From Closterium sp. Naga37s-1 (taxonomy: Eukaryota > Streptophyta > Zygnematophyceae > Desmidiales > Closteriaceae): 64,000 nucleotides of DNA. Location: the NCBI GenBank assembly GCA_947471745.1, contig CANJKZ010000981.1:1054001-1118000 (forward strand), given 5' to 3'. Within the stretch, counting starts at the first letter, position 1. Every line of letters starts with the position of its first letter. A program made the position numbers and the translations under genes. The notes under the pieces were generated by a model. The model worked only from the letters and a program-made list of their open reading frames with translations, made no database searches and was not told the DNA's origin. Below are positions 1 to 10,568 of this stretch, piece by piece.

Positions 1-162
1 CCCGCCTGTGGGGGGACGAGTTGCACCTTGGGGACTGCTTCGCGGTCATTGAGCCCCTAGTGGAGTTGTAGATCTGTGGTGCTTGTGCTTTGCATGTGTG
101 TTACCTATGACTCTATGACTTGCATGCTTGTACTTGCCGTCTATATCAATACAAGGACCATT
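1..162. other. Left-edge sequence, unassigned
   Basis: The third forward frame is open from the window edge to a TAG ending at base 72. It could be the tail of a coding region (ends ...FAVIEPLVEL), but it is too short to assign. The remaining 90 bases lead into a GA tract and show no recognisable feature. Confidence 0.3.
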
Positions 163-169
163 AGAGAGA

Positions 170-247
<78 letters not shown>
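163..247. repeat. (GA)n microsatellite 1
   Basis: About 85 bases of almost pure GA dinucleotide with one GG interruption near the left end. The right flank reads TTCTTTTTGGTGGT, the same as the flank of the second GA tract at 743-832. Confidence 0.95.
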
Positions 248-249
<2 letters not shown>

Positions 250-739
250 CTTTTTGGTGGTAGCGGTAGCCACAGCAAGGAAGAAATTCAGGCAGGGGCC
301 GCTCACCACCACCGCCTCTCGCCTCAATGCACACTACCGCCAACGCTGGTCAGTCATGCTGCAGAGATCCCAGGCAATCTCGTTCCTTAACAAGAGCAAC
401 ATGGCAGCCGAGGCGGCCTTCCCCCAAGCACCTGCGGACCCCTGGGAGCCGAGCCTAGGGGACCTCTGGCAGGTGCTTGATGATGACCTTGCAGGAGTGT
501 AAGCGCAGCCGGGGGTGAACCAGGGTTGTAGGGTTGAACAGAAGGTTGGGGGGACCTAGGCAACTCAACTGGTAGCGCCAGGCCGCCTTGGCAGTAGCCA
601 CTTGGTGAATGCATCTTATGGCTGGTCTTGTTGGCATGCTGGTTTACCTGCCCTGCTTGTTGCCTGCCTAGGTTAGCCTATCGGCCAGAACCGAATCATG
701 CATGCCTGTACCTTTTTCACCAACATTAATACATGACTG

Positions 740-742
<3 letters not shown>
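248..742. other. Unassigned segment between GA tracts
   Basis: About 495 bases. A short open stretch follows the shared TTCTTTTTGGTGGT flank and ends with a stop near 502, with no family resemblance I can defend. The rest holds nothing identifiable. It may be diverged retroelement leader or LTR sequence because it joins copia integrase sequence on its right. Confidence 0.3.

Positions 743-832
<90 letters not shown>
743..832. repeat. (GA)n microsatellite 2
   Basis: About 90 bases of uninterrupted GA dinucleotide. It abuts a copia integrase reading frame directly: the bases right after it encode the [12 protein letters not shown] stretch of the integrase core. The upstream coding half of the element is missing. 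Confidence 0.95.
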
Positions 833-833
<1 letters not shown>

Positions 834-834
<1 letters not shown>

Positions 835-2217
835 TTCTTTTTGGTGGTCGTTGACGACTACTCCCGGTACACCACCGTGTTCCCCCTGGCGAAGAAGACT
901 GACATGACTTCATTGCTGATCCGGTGGTTGCTTGCCACTGAGGGAACTCGTGGCCGTCGTGCCATTTGTCTTCACTCCGACCGTGGGGGCGAGTTTCGCT
1001 CCGACATTCTTGCCGAATTCTGTCGCGAGCAGGGCATCACTCAATCCTGGACACTTCCAGAGTCCCCATAGGAGAATGGGGTTGCTAAGTGCCGCATAGG
1101 CTTGGTCATGGAGATTGCCTGCACCTCCATGATCCATGCCCGTGTGGCCCGTTTTCTGTGGCCCTACGCGGTTCGCTACACTGCCCACCAACTGAACCTC
1201 TGACCTCGTGTCTCCCGGCCAGAGGCTTCACCGACCAGTCTTTGGACTGGGTCCCCAGGTGTTGCGTCAGAGCTTCGTGTCTGGGGTTGCCTTGCACTTG
1301 TCCGCGACACCTCTGCGAAGAAGCTCTGTGTCTTCCTTGGTTTCCCGGTGGACTCCATTGACTACACCTTGTACCACCCGCCCCTCCACCGGTTCTTTGA
1401 CTCTCGCGACGTCCGGTTTAACGAGTTTGTGTCCTACTACACCCGATACCCCTGTCGAGGTCTCCCGGTTCCCCCCCCCCTCCCCTTTTTCTCGCCTCTT
1501 CTCCTCCTCCCGCTCCCACTCCTCCGGTACACCCGCCCCCCCCTGGTCCTGCCCTGTCTGGTGTGTCCCACGTCACCCCTCTCCCCTCGGTAGCACGTCA
1601 GGTGCCGTCTCCTTCCCCACAGTCGTCTTCACAGTCACCGCGACTGCCTTAGGCACTACTACGACAGGTCGCACTCGACTCCAGGGGTGTTGGTATTGGG
1701 GGCACGAACACTGGCGGTGCCAGTTCTGAGGGTGCTGGAGTTGAGGGTACTAACACTGGAGGTGCTAGTTCTGGGGTTGCTCGTGCTTTGGACACTAAAT
1801 CTGGGGGTGCTGGAGCTGCAGGTGCTTGTTCCGAGGAGACTAGAGCTGGAGCATTGTTGTTGCGGTGCCTACCCCACCTCCCCGCCGCTACCCGACGAGT
1901 TTCCAGAGGCTTCGTCAGCTAGAGCGCAAGGAGCGAGAGCGGTTGGAGCAGGAGAGGCTGGGGCTGGAGCGGCAGCAGCAAGAGCTACAGCGGCACGAGC
2001 AGCAGCGGCAGCAGCAGCAGCAGTAGGAGCCGCAGCAGACGCTGCTCTTACAGTTGTTGCCTCCACTTGTGAGTGGCCTTCGGGCCCTTGGTCTTCCTTC
2101 CCCTCCTCCAGATAGTTCACTGTTTCCTCCCATTTACGGTCCTACGTTTCCCCCTCTGGACTCGTCTCCGGCTGTTTACTCTCCTCCTCAGTCACGGTCG
2201 TCTCCTCCTGTTGTCCC
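834..2217 (+). pseudogene. Copia element A: decayed integrase and linker
   Basis: Remnant of a Ty1/copia polyprotein. It starts inside the integrase core (VVDDYSRYT), continues through LHSDRGGEF and an IGLVMEIA segment matching the intact copy in element C, and runs into a low-complexity Gly/Ala/Glu linker. In-frame stops near 1069 (just after LPESP) and near 1201 (before PRVSRPE), plus frameshifts in the linker, show it is dead. Its 3' end is cut by element B at 2217. The sequence resumes after B at 9884, so this is the left part of one interrupted element. Confidence 0.85.
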
Positions 2218-3365
2218 TGCGGAGACAACTACTAAAACGGGAGCTAGACTATGGGCTAGGCACGGGTGCTCGTATGATCCCTGCGTTCGTTGGTGCATAT
2301 TGCAATGAAACTTCAAAATATGGATTCGGAGTTTTAGAAATTAGTCATTTTCCTAGTGCACACACAGCTTGCTTGTTCACGGAGAGAATTGGCAAGAGTT
2401 TTACTAGAGAAAGTTGACAACAATGGTACAATGAAGTTGGCATGGCAAGACTACATCAGAGCTAGCATTCAGGTCGGTCGCCTGCCAGCGCAGCATGGTC
2501 GACCGCGTTCCAGCAGTGCAAAGTCGATGGCGTGCCAACGCAGCTCCCGCAGTACAGCATCACACCAGCTTCGCAGGTGCTCGCAGATGATTGGCGCGCT
2601 GAGCCTTGTCACCTGCACAGCGCACACACCAAGTCAACCTGGCACTGGCGACTGCATCTGATCAGCCATGTCGACCTTGGGATACCACCACCGAGGTCGA
2701 ACTCGCCAACTTCGCCTGGGCGACAGTCGCACTCCTCCGCAGAACCTCGTCACCTAAGTAACCTAGTCGACCGGGCAACCACGTCGACCAACTGCTACCG
2801 TATGTGCCCGTTGACCTCCCAAGTCGACGACCACCTCCAAGTCGACCTCAGCAGGTCGACCACACCCCTAGTCGACCAACTCCAGGTCGACGTCACTCCT
2901 GGTCGACCAGCTCCATGTCGACCAGCGCAGTTGTCAGCCGACCAGCTCCAGGTCGGCTAACCAAAGTCGGCGTCACCAAGTTGACGCCCTGCTACTCGAC
3001 GCCCAACTGCTCGGCGTCCTGAGTCGAGGTCGACGTCGGCCACTCCTCCGTCGACCACCAGGTCGACATCACGCATGGTCGACCAACCACCAAGTCGACC
3101 AAAAGGCCTGTCAGCCGACCACCAAGTCGGGTGCCCCCAAGTTGGCGTCACCAAGTTGACGCCCTCCATAGATCGACTTCCCAGGTCGACCTCCCTGAAC
3201 TCGGCGCCACCCTGAAGTCAGCGCCCGTGCAGTGGCCCCCGTGCAGGTCGACCTCCTCGTCAACCAGCTCGCCCACTGCTGCAGGTCGGCTGCTCCCCTC
3301 ACACCCGACCACGAAGTCGGCTCCGCCCAAGCGAGGACGGGGCAAACACACAACTCCCGTTGACA
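2218..3365 (-). repeat. 3' LTR of element B
   Basis: On the minus strand it begins TGTCAACGGG and ends TCTCCGCA, the usual TG...CA ends. A purine-rich tract (GGCGGGGGAG) precedes it, as expected of a polypurine tract. It contains about 18 copies of the palindrome GTCGAC, far above chance. It aligns over its length with the right-hand LTR, apart from a roughly 55-base stretch (2290-2345) missing from that copy. Confidence 0.85.
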
Positions 3366-3504
3366 CTCCCCCGCCGCGTTCACGCTTGCCCCCCCCCCCC
3401 CCAAGTCCACACGGCAGTAGTCCTCGGAAAATAGCTCGTCGACATGCACCCAACACACAGCACGTCGTCCACCGCACCAGCCATGCAAGAGGGCATGGCA
3501 CCTA

Positions 3505-4686
3505 CTGATACTCGTCGTCGTCACCGTCGCCCACGTCGGCCAAGCGCACCTGGCCGACGGCGACGGAGCACCGGTTGAAGGCCGGATAGTGCAGCGCCTT
3601 CGTCAGGAAGTCGGCCGGCTGCTCGGTGGTCGGGACGTACCTCAGCGAGAACTTCCCGCGCCTCACCATGTGCAGCAGCCAGGCCTGTCGCCGCTCCATG
3701 TGCTTGAGGTTGCCCGTCAACCCCATGCCTTCATCGACAGTGATGGCCGACTTGTTGTCCACTCGGAGGACAGTCGGCTTCCCGGCATCCAGCTGCCGGA
3801 ACTGTGCAAGGAGGAAGCGAAGTCGGCGTCCCTCCTTGCCGGCTTCAGTGGCCGCCACGTACTCCGACTCGGTCGACGACAACGTCGCGCACTTGACGCG
3901 CTGGCTCGACCAGGAGACTGCGGCCTCTCCGTAGACGAACACGTAGCCGCCCGTGCTTGTTCTGTTCTGCTTGTCACCGGCGTCCACGTAGCCGACCAGC
4001 TCCAGCGACTCAGGTCCACCGCCGAACTCCAGGGCGGTGTCACGCGTATTGGCGAGGTAGGCGAGACAGCGGTCGACCTCGCACTAGTGCTGGTCGCTCC
4101 TCACTGTGAGGCCGCTCCCCAGCTTGCTGTAGGCGAAGGCGATGTCCGGCCTTATCGTCGTCGCCGCGAACTGCAGCGAGCCGACCTTCTGCCGGTACTC
4201 CTCCTCCTGTCGCTCCTGTGCCTCCTCGTCGTCGAAGGTGAGCTCGGCGTAGGCATCGACCGAGACCGGCGTCTTCAGGGTGCGCCCGGTCTGCTCCTCG
4301 TCAATGTAGCGCCTACGCAGCTTGTCGGCGTATCCCTGCTAGTGCAGCCATAGCTTCACCGCAGACCTGTCGCGGATGATCTCCAGCCCAAGGTACTTCT
4401 GCACCGGCGAGATCTCATGCAGCTCAAAGGCGGACTCCAGCAACTCCTTCAGCTCCTTCAGCATCTTGGTGCTGCTGCTGGCGACGAGCAGGTCGTCGAC
4501 GTAGACCAACACCCAGCAGGCCACTCCGTCATCGCCAACCTTGAAGTACAGAGCCTCGTTGACCTGGCTCCTCTTCCACCCAGCGCCGACCAGCACGTCG
4601 TTGAGCACCAAGTACCACAGCAGCGGCGACTGCTTCAGGCTGTACAGGCTCTTCAGCAACTTGCATACCCGGCCGGTTCCGTTGTT
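3505..4686 (-). pseudogene. Element B: reverse transcriptase C-half and RNase H
   Basis: Minus-strand continuation of the polyprotein after a TAG following MSQPDY. The reverse transcriptase motifs LKSLYSLKQSP and VLVYVDDLLVA (YVDD active site intact) are present, then a stop after VKLWLH near 4339. The RNase H part shows DAGDKQNRTSTGGYVF, SSTESEYVA and LRVDNKSAI, and ends near 3505. At least two internal stops separate blocks that would be one frame in an active element. Inferred role when active: cDNA synthesis and RNA removal during retrotransposition. Confidence 0.85.
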
Positions 4687-7250
4687 TTAGTAGTCCGGCT
4701 GGGACATGTAGAGCACCCGGTCGAGCTTGCTCTGCAGGAAGGCGTTCTTCATGTCGAGGTTGAGGACGGCGACGATGCTGAGGAAGATCCTCAGCGTGAC
4801 GTAGCTGCCCACCGACGCGAACGTCTCGTCGTAGTCGGCGCCATACACCTGGGTGAAGCCCTTCACGACCAGCCTCGCCTTCTCGCGCTCGACGGTGTCG
4901 TCGACGTGGTACTTTGTCGTCAACACCCACCGGTTCTTCATGATGTTCACTCCCAGTGGGCGTTCGACCAGCTCCCAAGTGCCCATGTTGATGAGGCTGC
5001 GGATCTCCTCCTCCATGGCGGCCTTCACCGCCAGGCCCTTCCAGCTCGCCAACACCTCCTTCACCGTCATCGTCGAGATGTCCCAACGGTGCTCGAGGTC
5101 GGCATGCATGTCGGGGTCGAGCTCCGGAAGCTCCTCATCCTCCTCAGCGCCGTCATACGCCAGGTCGTCGTCGTCCACGTCGTACACCGTGTTGAAGGCA
5201 GCAGGGACGAAGAAGTTGGGCGACCTCCGAAGTCGGCCTGACTTCCAGGGTTCAGGCGGAACCTCCACCACGTCACTCTTGGTGGACTCCTCGGCGTCCT
5301 CCCCCTCGTCGTCCTGCTGCAGCTCAGTCAACTTCCTGGCCGACTTCTCCCCTGTGGTCGGCTCCCCTGCCGACTGCCCAGTTGCCGACTGCTCCGTGGT
5401 CGGCTTCACTGCTGCCTGCTCGGCAGCAGGCTGGTGCCCTACTGGTGTCATCGTCGTCGGCTTCACCCAACTCGGCTGTTCCTCCTCGACCTGCACTCCC
5501 TCGTCGACTTGCCGCTCGTCATGTCTGCCATCGGCGATGCCTTTGGCAGGCGCCGAGGGCGACGTCCCACTACTCCCCTCATCGCCGTAGGCCGACATAG
5601 GAGTCAGCCCGTGCAGGTCGGCCACGAGGGGAGAGGTAGGGGTCGTAGGGGGAGGGGAAGAAGGACGGACGACCTCGACGTCCTCACCAGCAAGCTCACC
5701 GACCTCGGTGAGCAGAGGCAGCGTCGCCGTCGAGAAGTCGGACGGCGGGGTGGTTGGCGTCCGTCCTGACACCGGCCCGTGCTCCGACTTCCACACATCC
5801 AGCGACATATCCTCGTAGAACACCACGTCCGACGTAGTGACCACCCGGTTGTCGGCGATGTCGAGGAGCTCCCAGCCCTTGCTCTCTGCCGACACACTGA
5901 GGTGAAGGCCCCACTTGGCCTTCGGTTTTAGCTTTCTGCCACGCTGCTGCTCGGGGACCAAGAACTGTGCCATGCAGCCCCACACCCGTGCCAGCGACAG
6001 GTCGGGCTTCTGCCCAGTGAGGAGCTGGTACGGCGTTGTCCCCGGCGGCAGCGTCGACCTCTCAAGGCAGTTGCGGACCCAGACGGCCTGTCGCAGAGCG
6101 AGGTGCCACCAGTGGTGCTGCACGCCCATGTGCAGCAGCATCGTCCGTACCGACTCCACCACCGTCCGCATCTCCCGCTCCGCCATGCCGTTCTGCTGGG
6201 GGTGTGCGGGCAGGTCAGGTTGTGGACGATCCTCTTGTCGTCCACGAAGTTGGTGAACGCCCGTCCGAGGAACTCCTCCCCTCGGTCGGAGCGAAGCATC
6301 AGCACCGACTTCTTGATGTGCCACTCCACCAACACCAGCAACTTCTGGAACTCGAGCAGCACGTCCGACTTCTTGGCGATCGGCCTCACCCACACGTAGC
6401 GGGTCTTGCGGTCCTTCAGCAGCAAGAAGTACAGGCTGCCATCCTTGGCAGCCACTCGGAATGGCCCACACAGGTCGATGTGTACGACGGCCAGAACGTC
6501 GTCGGCGTCGGAGCCTTGGTCTAGGAATGTGTGCCGCGCCAGCTTCCCTCCGACGCACGAGACACACGATGAGTCGGCCCCCGTCGTCGACTTGAGGTCC
6601 AGCCCAATGGCGACCTCGTTCTTCGCCGAGCTCCGTATGGTGTCCATGCCGACGTGCGCAAGTCTCCCATGCATCCTGGCCGGCGTCGACTTCGTCTTAG
6701 AGACGATCGCCTGTAGGGCCACAACCTCCGGCGTGGGCGTTGTCGACCTCGTTGAGCAGGGACGCAGGTTGGTGCAGAGGACACGCCCGGAGTATGTTGC
6801 CCGACTGAGCACCTCCCCTGCTGCCGAGACGAGGAGCATCCCGTCGCCGTCCTCCTGCAGCTTCATGCCGTGCTCCTTCAGCTGGCCGGACGACAGCAAG
6901 TTTGCCCGCACACCCAGGACGTACAGCACGTCGGGGATGAGCACCCGCTTCCCGGCCTCCCCTTGCAGGGTGACGATGCCACGGCCCTGGACGTCCTGCA
7001 GCGCCCCATTGAAGCCGCGCACGTGTTTCACATTGCCACTCGGCCCCAAGTCGACGAAGGCCTCCTTCATCCCCATTAGGTGGTGCGAGCAGCCGCTGTC
7101 GAGCAGGACCACCGACGGGTTCGCCTGCACAGCTGCCGCCACTGCCTGGAAGTCCTCGCCGGCCTCCGGCACCAGCGAGACGGTCGGCTCCACGACGCCG
7201 ACCAGCAAGCACGACGCCGTCTTGTCGTCCCGCCCCTTGCCGCTAGCAGA
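4687..7250 (-). pseudogene. Element B: protease, integrase and N-half of reverse transcriptase
   Basis: The protease motif is VLLDSGCSHHLMG. A GAG-pre-integrase zinc region follows (LHGRLAHVGM ... CVSCVGGK), then the integrase core with LHID/LCGPF, LRSDRGEEFLG and QQNGMAEREM. The frame shifts between HTPSR and QQNGMAE. A long acidic and Pro/Ser-rich linker leads into the reverse transcriptase (ALVVKGF-like region, LDMKNAFLQ). The order is typical Ty1/copia with integrase before reverse transcriptase. The frameshift in integrase and the stop at 4687 make it inactive. Confidence 0.85.
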
Positions 7251-7349
7251 GGAATCGGCGTCCTTCGCCGAGGTCGACTTTGTCGACCGCTTCTCCTTGC
7301 GCGGCTTGTTCCCTCCTCGACGAGGATGACGGCTTCTAGACCTCTCACG

Positions 7350-8650
7350 GCCTCCCTTGGCGTCGTCGTCGTTGGAGTCAGTGCGGTCGGGGCACTCGAA
7401 GGAGAGATGCTCGGGGTCGCCACACAGCGAGCACTCCCGACGTCGACTTCCTCCTCCTCGGGGGTCGACTTCTTCTTGTCGACCTCCTTGGCTGACTTCC
7501 AGCCACTGCTACCGCCGCCGCCAGATTGTCCGCGCTGCCCCGGTCGACCTCCTTGCTTCGCCGGGGCGACAAAGTTCGCCTGCGTCAAGAATTCCTGGGA
7601 CCGCTCTGCCTCCTGCATCGCCTCGTCCTGCAGGATGTATGAGGTCAAGTTGTCCTCGTTGAGCGTCGCCCTCGTGCTTGGCGCCATCGACAGCCGCTTC
7701 AGCATGTTGTAGCTGCTCGAAAGTCCCTGCATGACATGGGTGATGTACGACGTCGTCGAGTACTGCGCGCCGGCCATCCTGACGGTGGTGAGAATTCGCC
7801 GGGCTCTGTTGCAGTAGTCGGTCGCTGTCTCCTCGTCGCCCATACGCAGGTGCGTCAGCTGCCCCTCCAGCTGGGCGATGAACAAGTCATTGGTGACTTG
7901 GTAGGTCGACTCGATGAAGTGCCACGCCCGGTGGCCAACGTCGAGGTACTCTCGGCACCACTTCAAAGCGATCTACACGCCCGGCGAGCAGCACCGCGAG
8001 ATGACCGTGAAGGTCAACAGCTGCACGGCACGAAACTCCGCCCGCAAGTCCGGGTGGTGCTCATCCGGCGTCGCCACGGTCCCTCGGGCGAAGCCGATCA
8101 GCCCGGCCATCTCGAGCTGGGGCTCGATGGCTTCCTTCCAGGTGAGTATGTCGGGTCGACCAACAAGCGGCGGGGTGACCAGGATCCTGTCCGGCGTAAA
8201 CTTGAAGTAACCGTAGCTCGGAGCAATCCCGCCCGCCGTCACCTGGGTCGCCGACATCGGCGACAATCTACTTCGTCGACCTCCGACGTCGCCCTGCAAG
8301 GAGCCTACAGCCGCCGACGACTGCACCCCTCGCGCCTGAACGCCGCCGACTTCATCGACGTGTATCACACCTCGCTGCCTCGATGTGCCTCCCGCACTGC
8401 TGCCAACTTGGCCACCTGCGGCATGGACACCCGCATTGACGCTGCCCTCGGTGTTCACCGGTCGAGGAGAAGCAAGCCGAGAAGGAGGGTGCTCCGTCGC
8501 CCACACGGCACGGATGTCAGCCTCGACGACTACCCACGGGAGGTCGCCGAACTCCTTCGCCTCATGGCGTCTCCTCGCCCCTTCCAGCCACGCCTCCATG
8601 GTGTCTGCAATACCAGCGTCACCCGCGCCAACCATGGTGGTGACTCGCAC
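7350..8650 (-). pseudogene. Element B: gag
   Basis: The minus-strand frame starts at an ATG near 8650. It runs through a typical copia gag core (WKEAIEPQLE, then WCREYLDVGHRAWHFIE and LTHLRMGDEET). A TAG at about 7973 interrupts the frame in the middle of this core. A Gly/Ser-rich stretch and a frameshifted zinc-knuckle region (CGDPEHLSFECPD reading) follow toward protease. It would package element RNA in a virus-like particle if intact. The internal stop and frameshift argue it is not functional. Confidence 0.75.
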
Positions 8651-8740
8651 AGCTGCCGGCCTACGAACACAATAGGTAAGTGACTACTACAACGACCTGA
8701 CTGAAAAAAAAGCCGTGTGCCGTCCACGCTCACCGCACTA

Positions 8741-9878
8741 TGCGGAGATGACTAGTACAACGGGAGCTAGACTACGGGCTAGGCACGGGTGCTCGTGTGA
8801 TCTCTACGTTCGTTGGTCCTTAGTCGTTTTCCTAGTGCACACACAGCTTGCTTGTTCACGGGGAGAATTGGCAAGAGTTTCACTAGAGAAAGTTGACAAC
8901 AATGGTACAATGAAGTTGGCATGGCAAGACTACATCAGAGCTCGCATTCAGGTCGGTCGACTGCCAGCGCAGCATGGTCGACCGCGTTCCAGCAGTGCAA
9001 AGTCGACGGCGTGCCAACGCAGCTCCCGCAGTACAGCATCGCACCAGCTTCGCATGTGCTCGAAGATGATTGGCGCGCTGAGCCTTTTCACCTGCACAGC
9101 GCACACACCAAGTCGACCTGGCGCTAGCAAGTGCATCTGATCAGCCACGTCGACCTCGGGATACCACCACCGAGGTCGGACTCGCCAACTTCGCCTGGGC
9201 GACAGTCGCACTCCTCCGCAGAACCTCGTCACCCAGGTAACCTGGTCAACCGGGCAACCACGTCGACCAGCTGCTACCGTATGTGCCCGTCGACCTCCCA
9301 AGTCAATGACCACCTCCAAGTCGACCTCACTAGGTCGACCACACCCCTGGTCAACCAACTCCAGGTCGACGTCACTCCTGGTCGACCAGCTCCATGTCGA
9401 CCAGCGCAGTTGTCAGCCAACCAGCTCCAGGTCGGCTACCCGAAGTCGGCGTCACCAAGTTGACGCCCTGCTACTCGACGCCCCGCTGCTCGGCGTCCTG
9501 AGTCGAGGTCGACGTCGACCACTCCTCCGTCGACCACCAGGTCAGGTCGACCACCAGGTCGACATCACGCCTGGTCGACCAACCACCAAGTCGACCAGAA
9601 GGCCTGTCAGCCGACCACCAAGTCGGCTGCCCCCAAGTTGGCGTCACCAAGTTGACGCCCTCCATAGGTCGACTTCCCAGGTCGACCTCCCTGAAGTCGG
9701 CGCCACCCTGAAGTCGGCGCCACCTTGAAGTCAGCGCCCGTGCAGTGGCCCCCGTGCAGGTCGACCTCCTCGTCAACCAGCTCGCTCACTTCTGCAGGTC
9801 GGCTGCTCCCCTCACACCCGACCACGAAGTCGGCTCCGCCCAAGCGAGGACGGTGCAAACACACAACTCCCGTTGATA
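8741..9878 (-). repeat. 5' LTR of element B
   Basis: Direct repeat of 2218-3365 in the same orientation, with about 22 GTCGAC hexamers. It lacks the roughly 55-base stretch found near 2290-2345 in the other copy and carries small duplications around 9540 and 9715. The target duplication GTCCC follows immediately at 9879-9883. Confidence 0.85.
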
Positions 9879-9899
9879 GTCCCGCCCGTCCACGTCCCT

Positions 9900-10268
9900 T
9901 GTGAGAGTACGACGGCTTATGCCAGCTATGCTTGCTTGCCTTTACTTTATTATGCTATTTCTAGCATAGGAAAATTATATGCATGCATGAATTGCTTGAT
10001 TTCCTAGGCTAGGTGCTTTCCTATATTTTATTATAGTTATAGCACCGAGCTAGGTTGCGTGCACCGAATTCTGGCTTTTCGGTTGCCACCGAATTGCCTT
10101 CTACCGAATTCGGGAAGGATCTGTTCGGGACACTTCGCGACCTGCGGAACCTTCGCGTAACACCTGGTTACGAGGCCTTGTGTCGAGCCTACATATAGCC
10201 TCGTGTTGTACCCAGGTGATTCATTCAATTCAAACTCTCTTTTCTGAGCTCGATCCTAGATCCTCACA
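9900..10268 (+). mobile_element. Solo LTR of an unrelated LTR retrotransposon
   Basis: 369 bases beginning TGTGAGAG and ending TCCTCACA, flanked on both sides by the exact 5-bp duplication TCCCT (9895-9899 and 10269-10273). Near its 3' part it has a TATA-like ACATATAG followed by GATTCATTCAATTCAAACTC, typical of an LTR promoter and R/U5 region. There is no internal coding sequence. The orientation is inferred from the TATA position. Confidence 0.8.
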
Positions 10269-10273
10269 TCCCT

Positions 10274-10412
10274 CGTCTCCCCTTGACGACCTCCGCACTG
10301 TCTTATTTCATTCGAGTCCTCGTCTTTCTCCACCTCAGTCTGTTCTCTTGTCACCTCCGAGTCATCTCTTACAGGCTCCACCTCTACCCCTATCACTGAC
10401 TACTATCGTGCC
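10274..10412 (+). pseudogene. Copia element A: linker fragment
   Basis: Continuation of remnant A after elements B and the solo LTR are removed. It encodes the linker between integrase and reverse transcriptase (PLDDLRTVLFHSSPRLSPPQ) and, after a frameshift, TDYYRA, where element C begins. It joins in register with 2217 once the nested insertions are excluded. Confidence 0.7.
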
Positions 10413-10550
10413 TGTCAAACATTATACATGTTCATATTGTGTAGGCTATAGTGGGTTTAGCCTTAGGGGGTACAACATTGCTAGGGTTTCCTACTTGTAT
10501 CACCCTGCTGCCTAGTTTCACACATTCTCGTTCAGTTCTACATTCTAACA
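10413..10550 (+). repeat. 5' LTR of element C
   Basis: 138 bases, TGTCAAAC to CTAACA, apparently identical to the 3' copy. Very short for a copia LTR. No convincing TATA box is visible inside it. Confidence 0.92.
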
Positions 10551-10568
10551 TGGTATCACGAGCCTAGG
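10551..10568 (+). promoter_or_regulatory. Primer binding site of element C
   Basis: TGGTATCACGAGCCTAGG lies directly after the 5' LTR. It matches the plant copia pattern TGGTATCAGAGC, complementary to the 3' end of initiator tRNA-Met, with one inserted C. This is the expected start of minus-strand DNA synthesis. Confidence 0.8.

Larger units (their letters stand above)
2218..9878 (-). mobile_element. Copia element B, LTR retrotransposon nested in A
   Basis: A reverse-strand Ty1/copia element bounded by two direct LTRs of about 1.14 kb (2218-3365 and 8741-9878). It is flanked by the 5-bp duplication GTCCC at 2213-2217 and 9879-9883. Removing it rejoins the two sides of copia remnant A. Gag, protease, integrase, reverse transcriptase and RNase H lie in that order on the minus strand between the LTRs. 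The coding part carries several stops and frameshifts, and the LTRs differ by substitutions and small indels, so the insertion is not recent. The outer terminus of the right LTR reads TA instead of CA, one substitution. No canonical initiator-Met primer site follows the 5' LTR. Confidence 0.88.
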
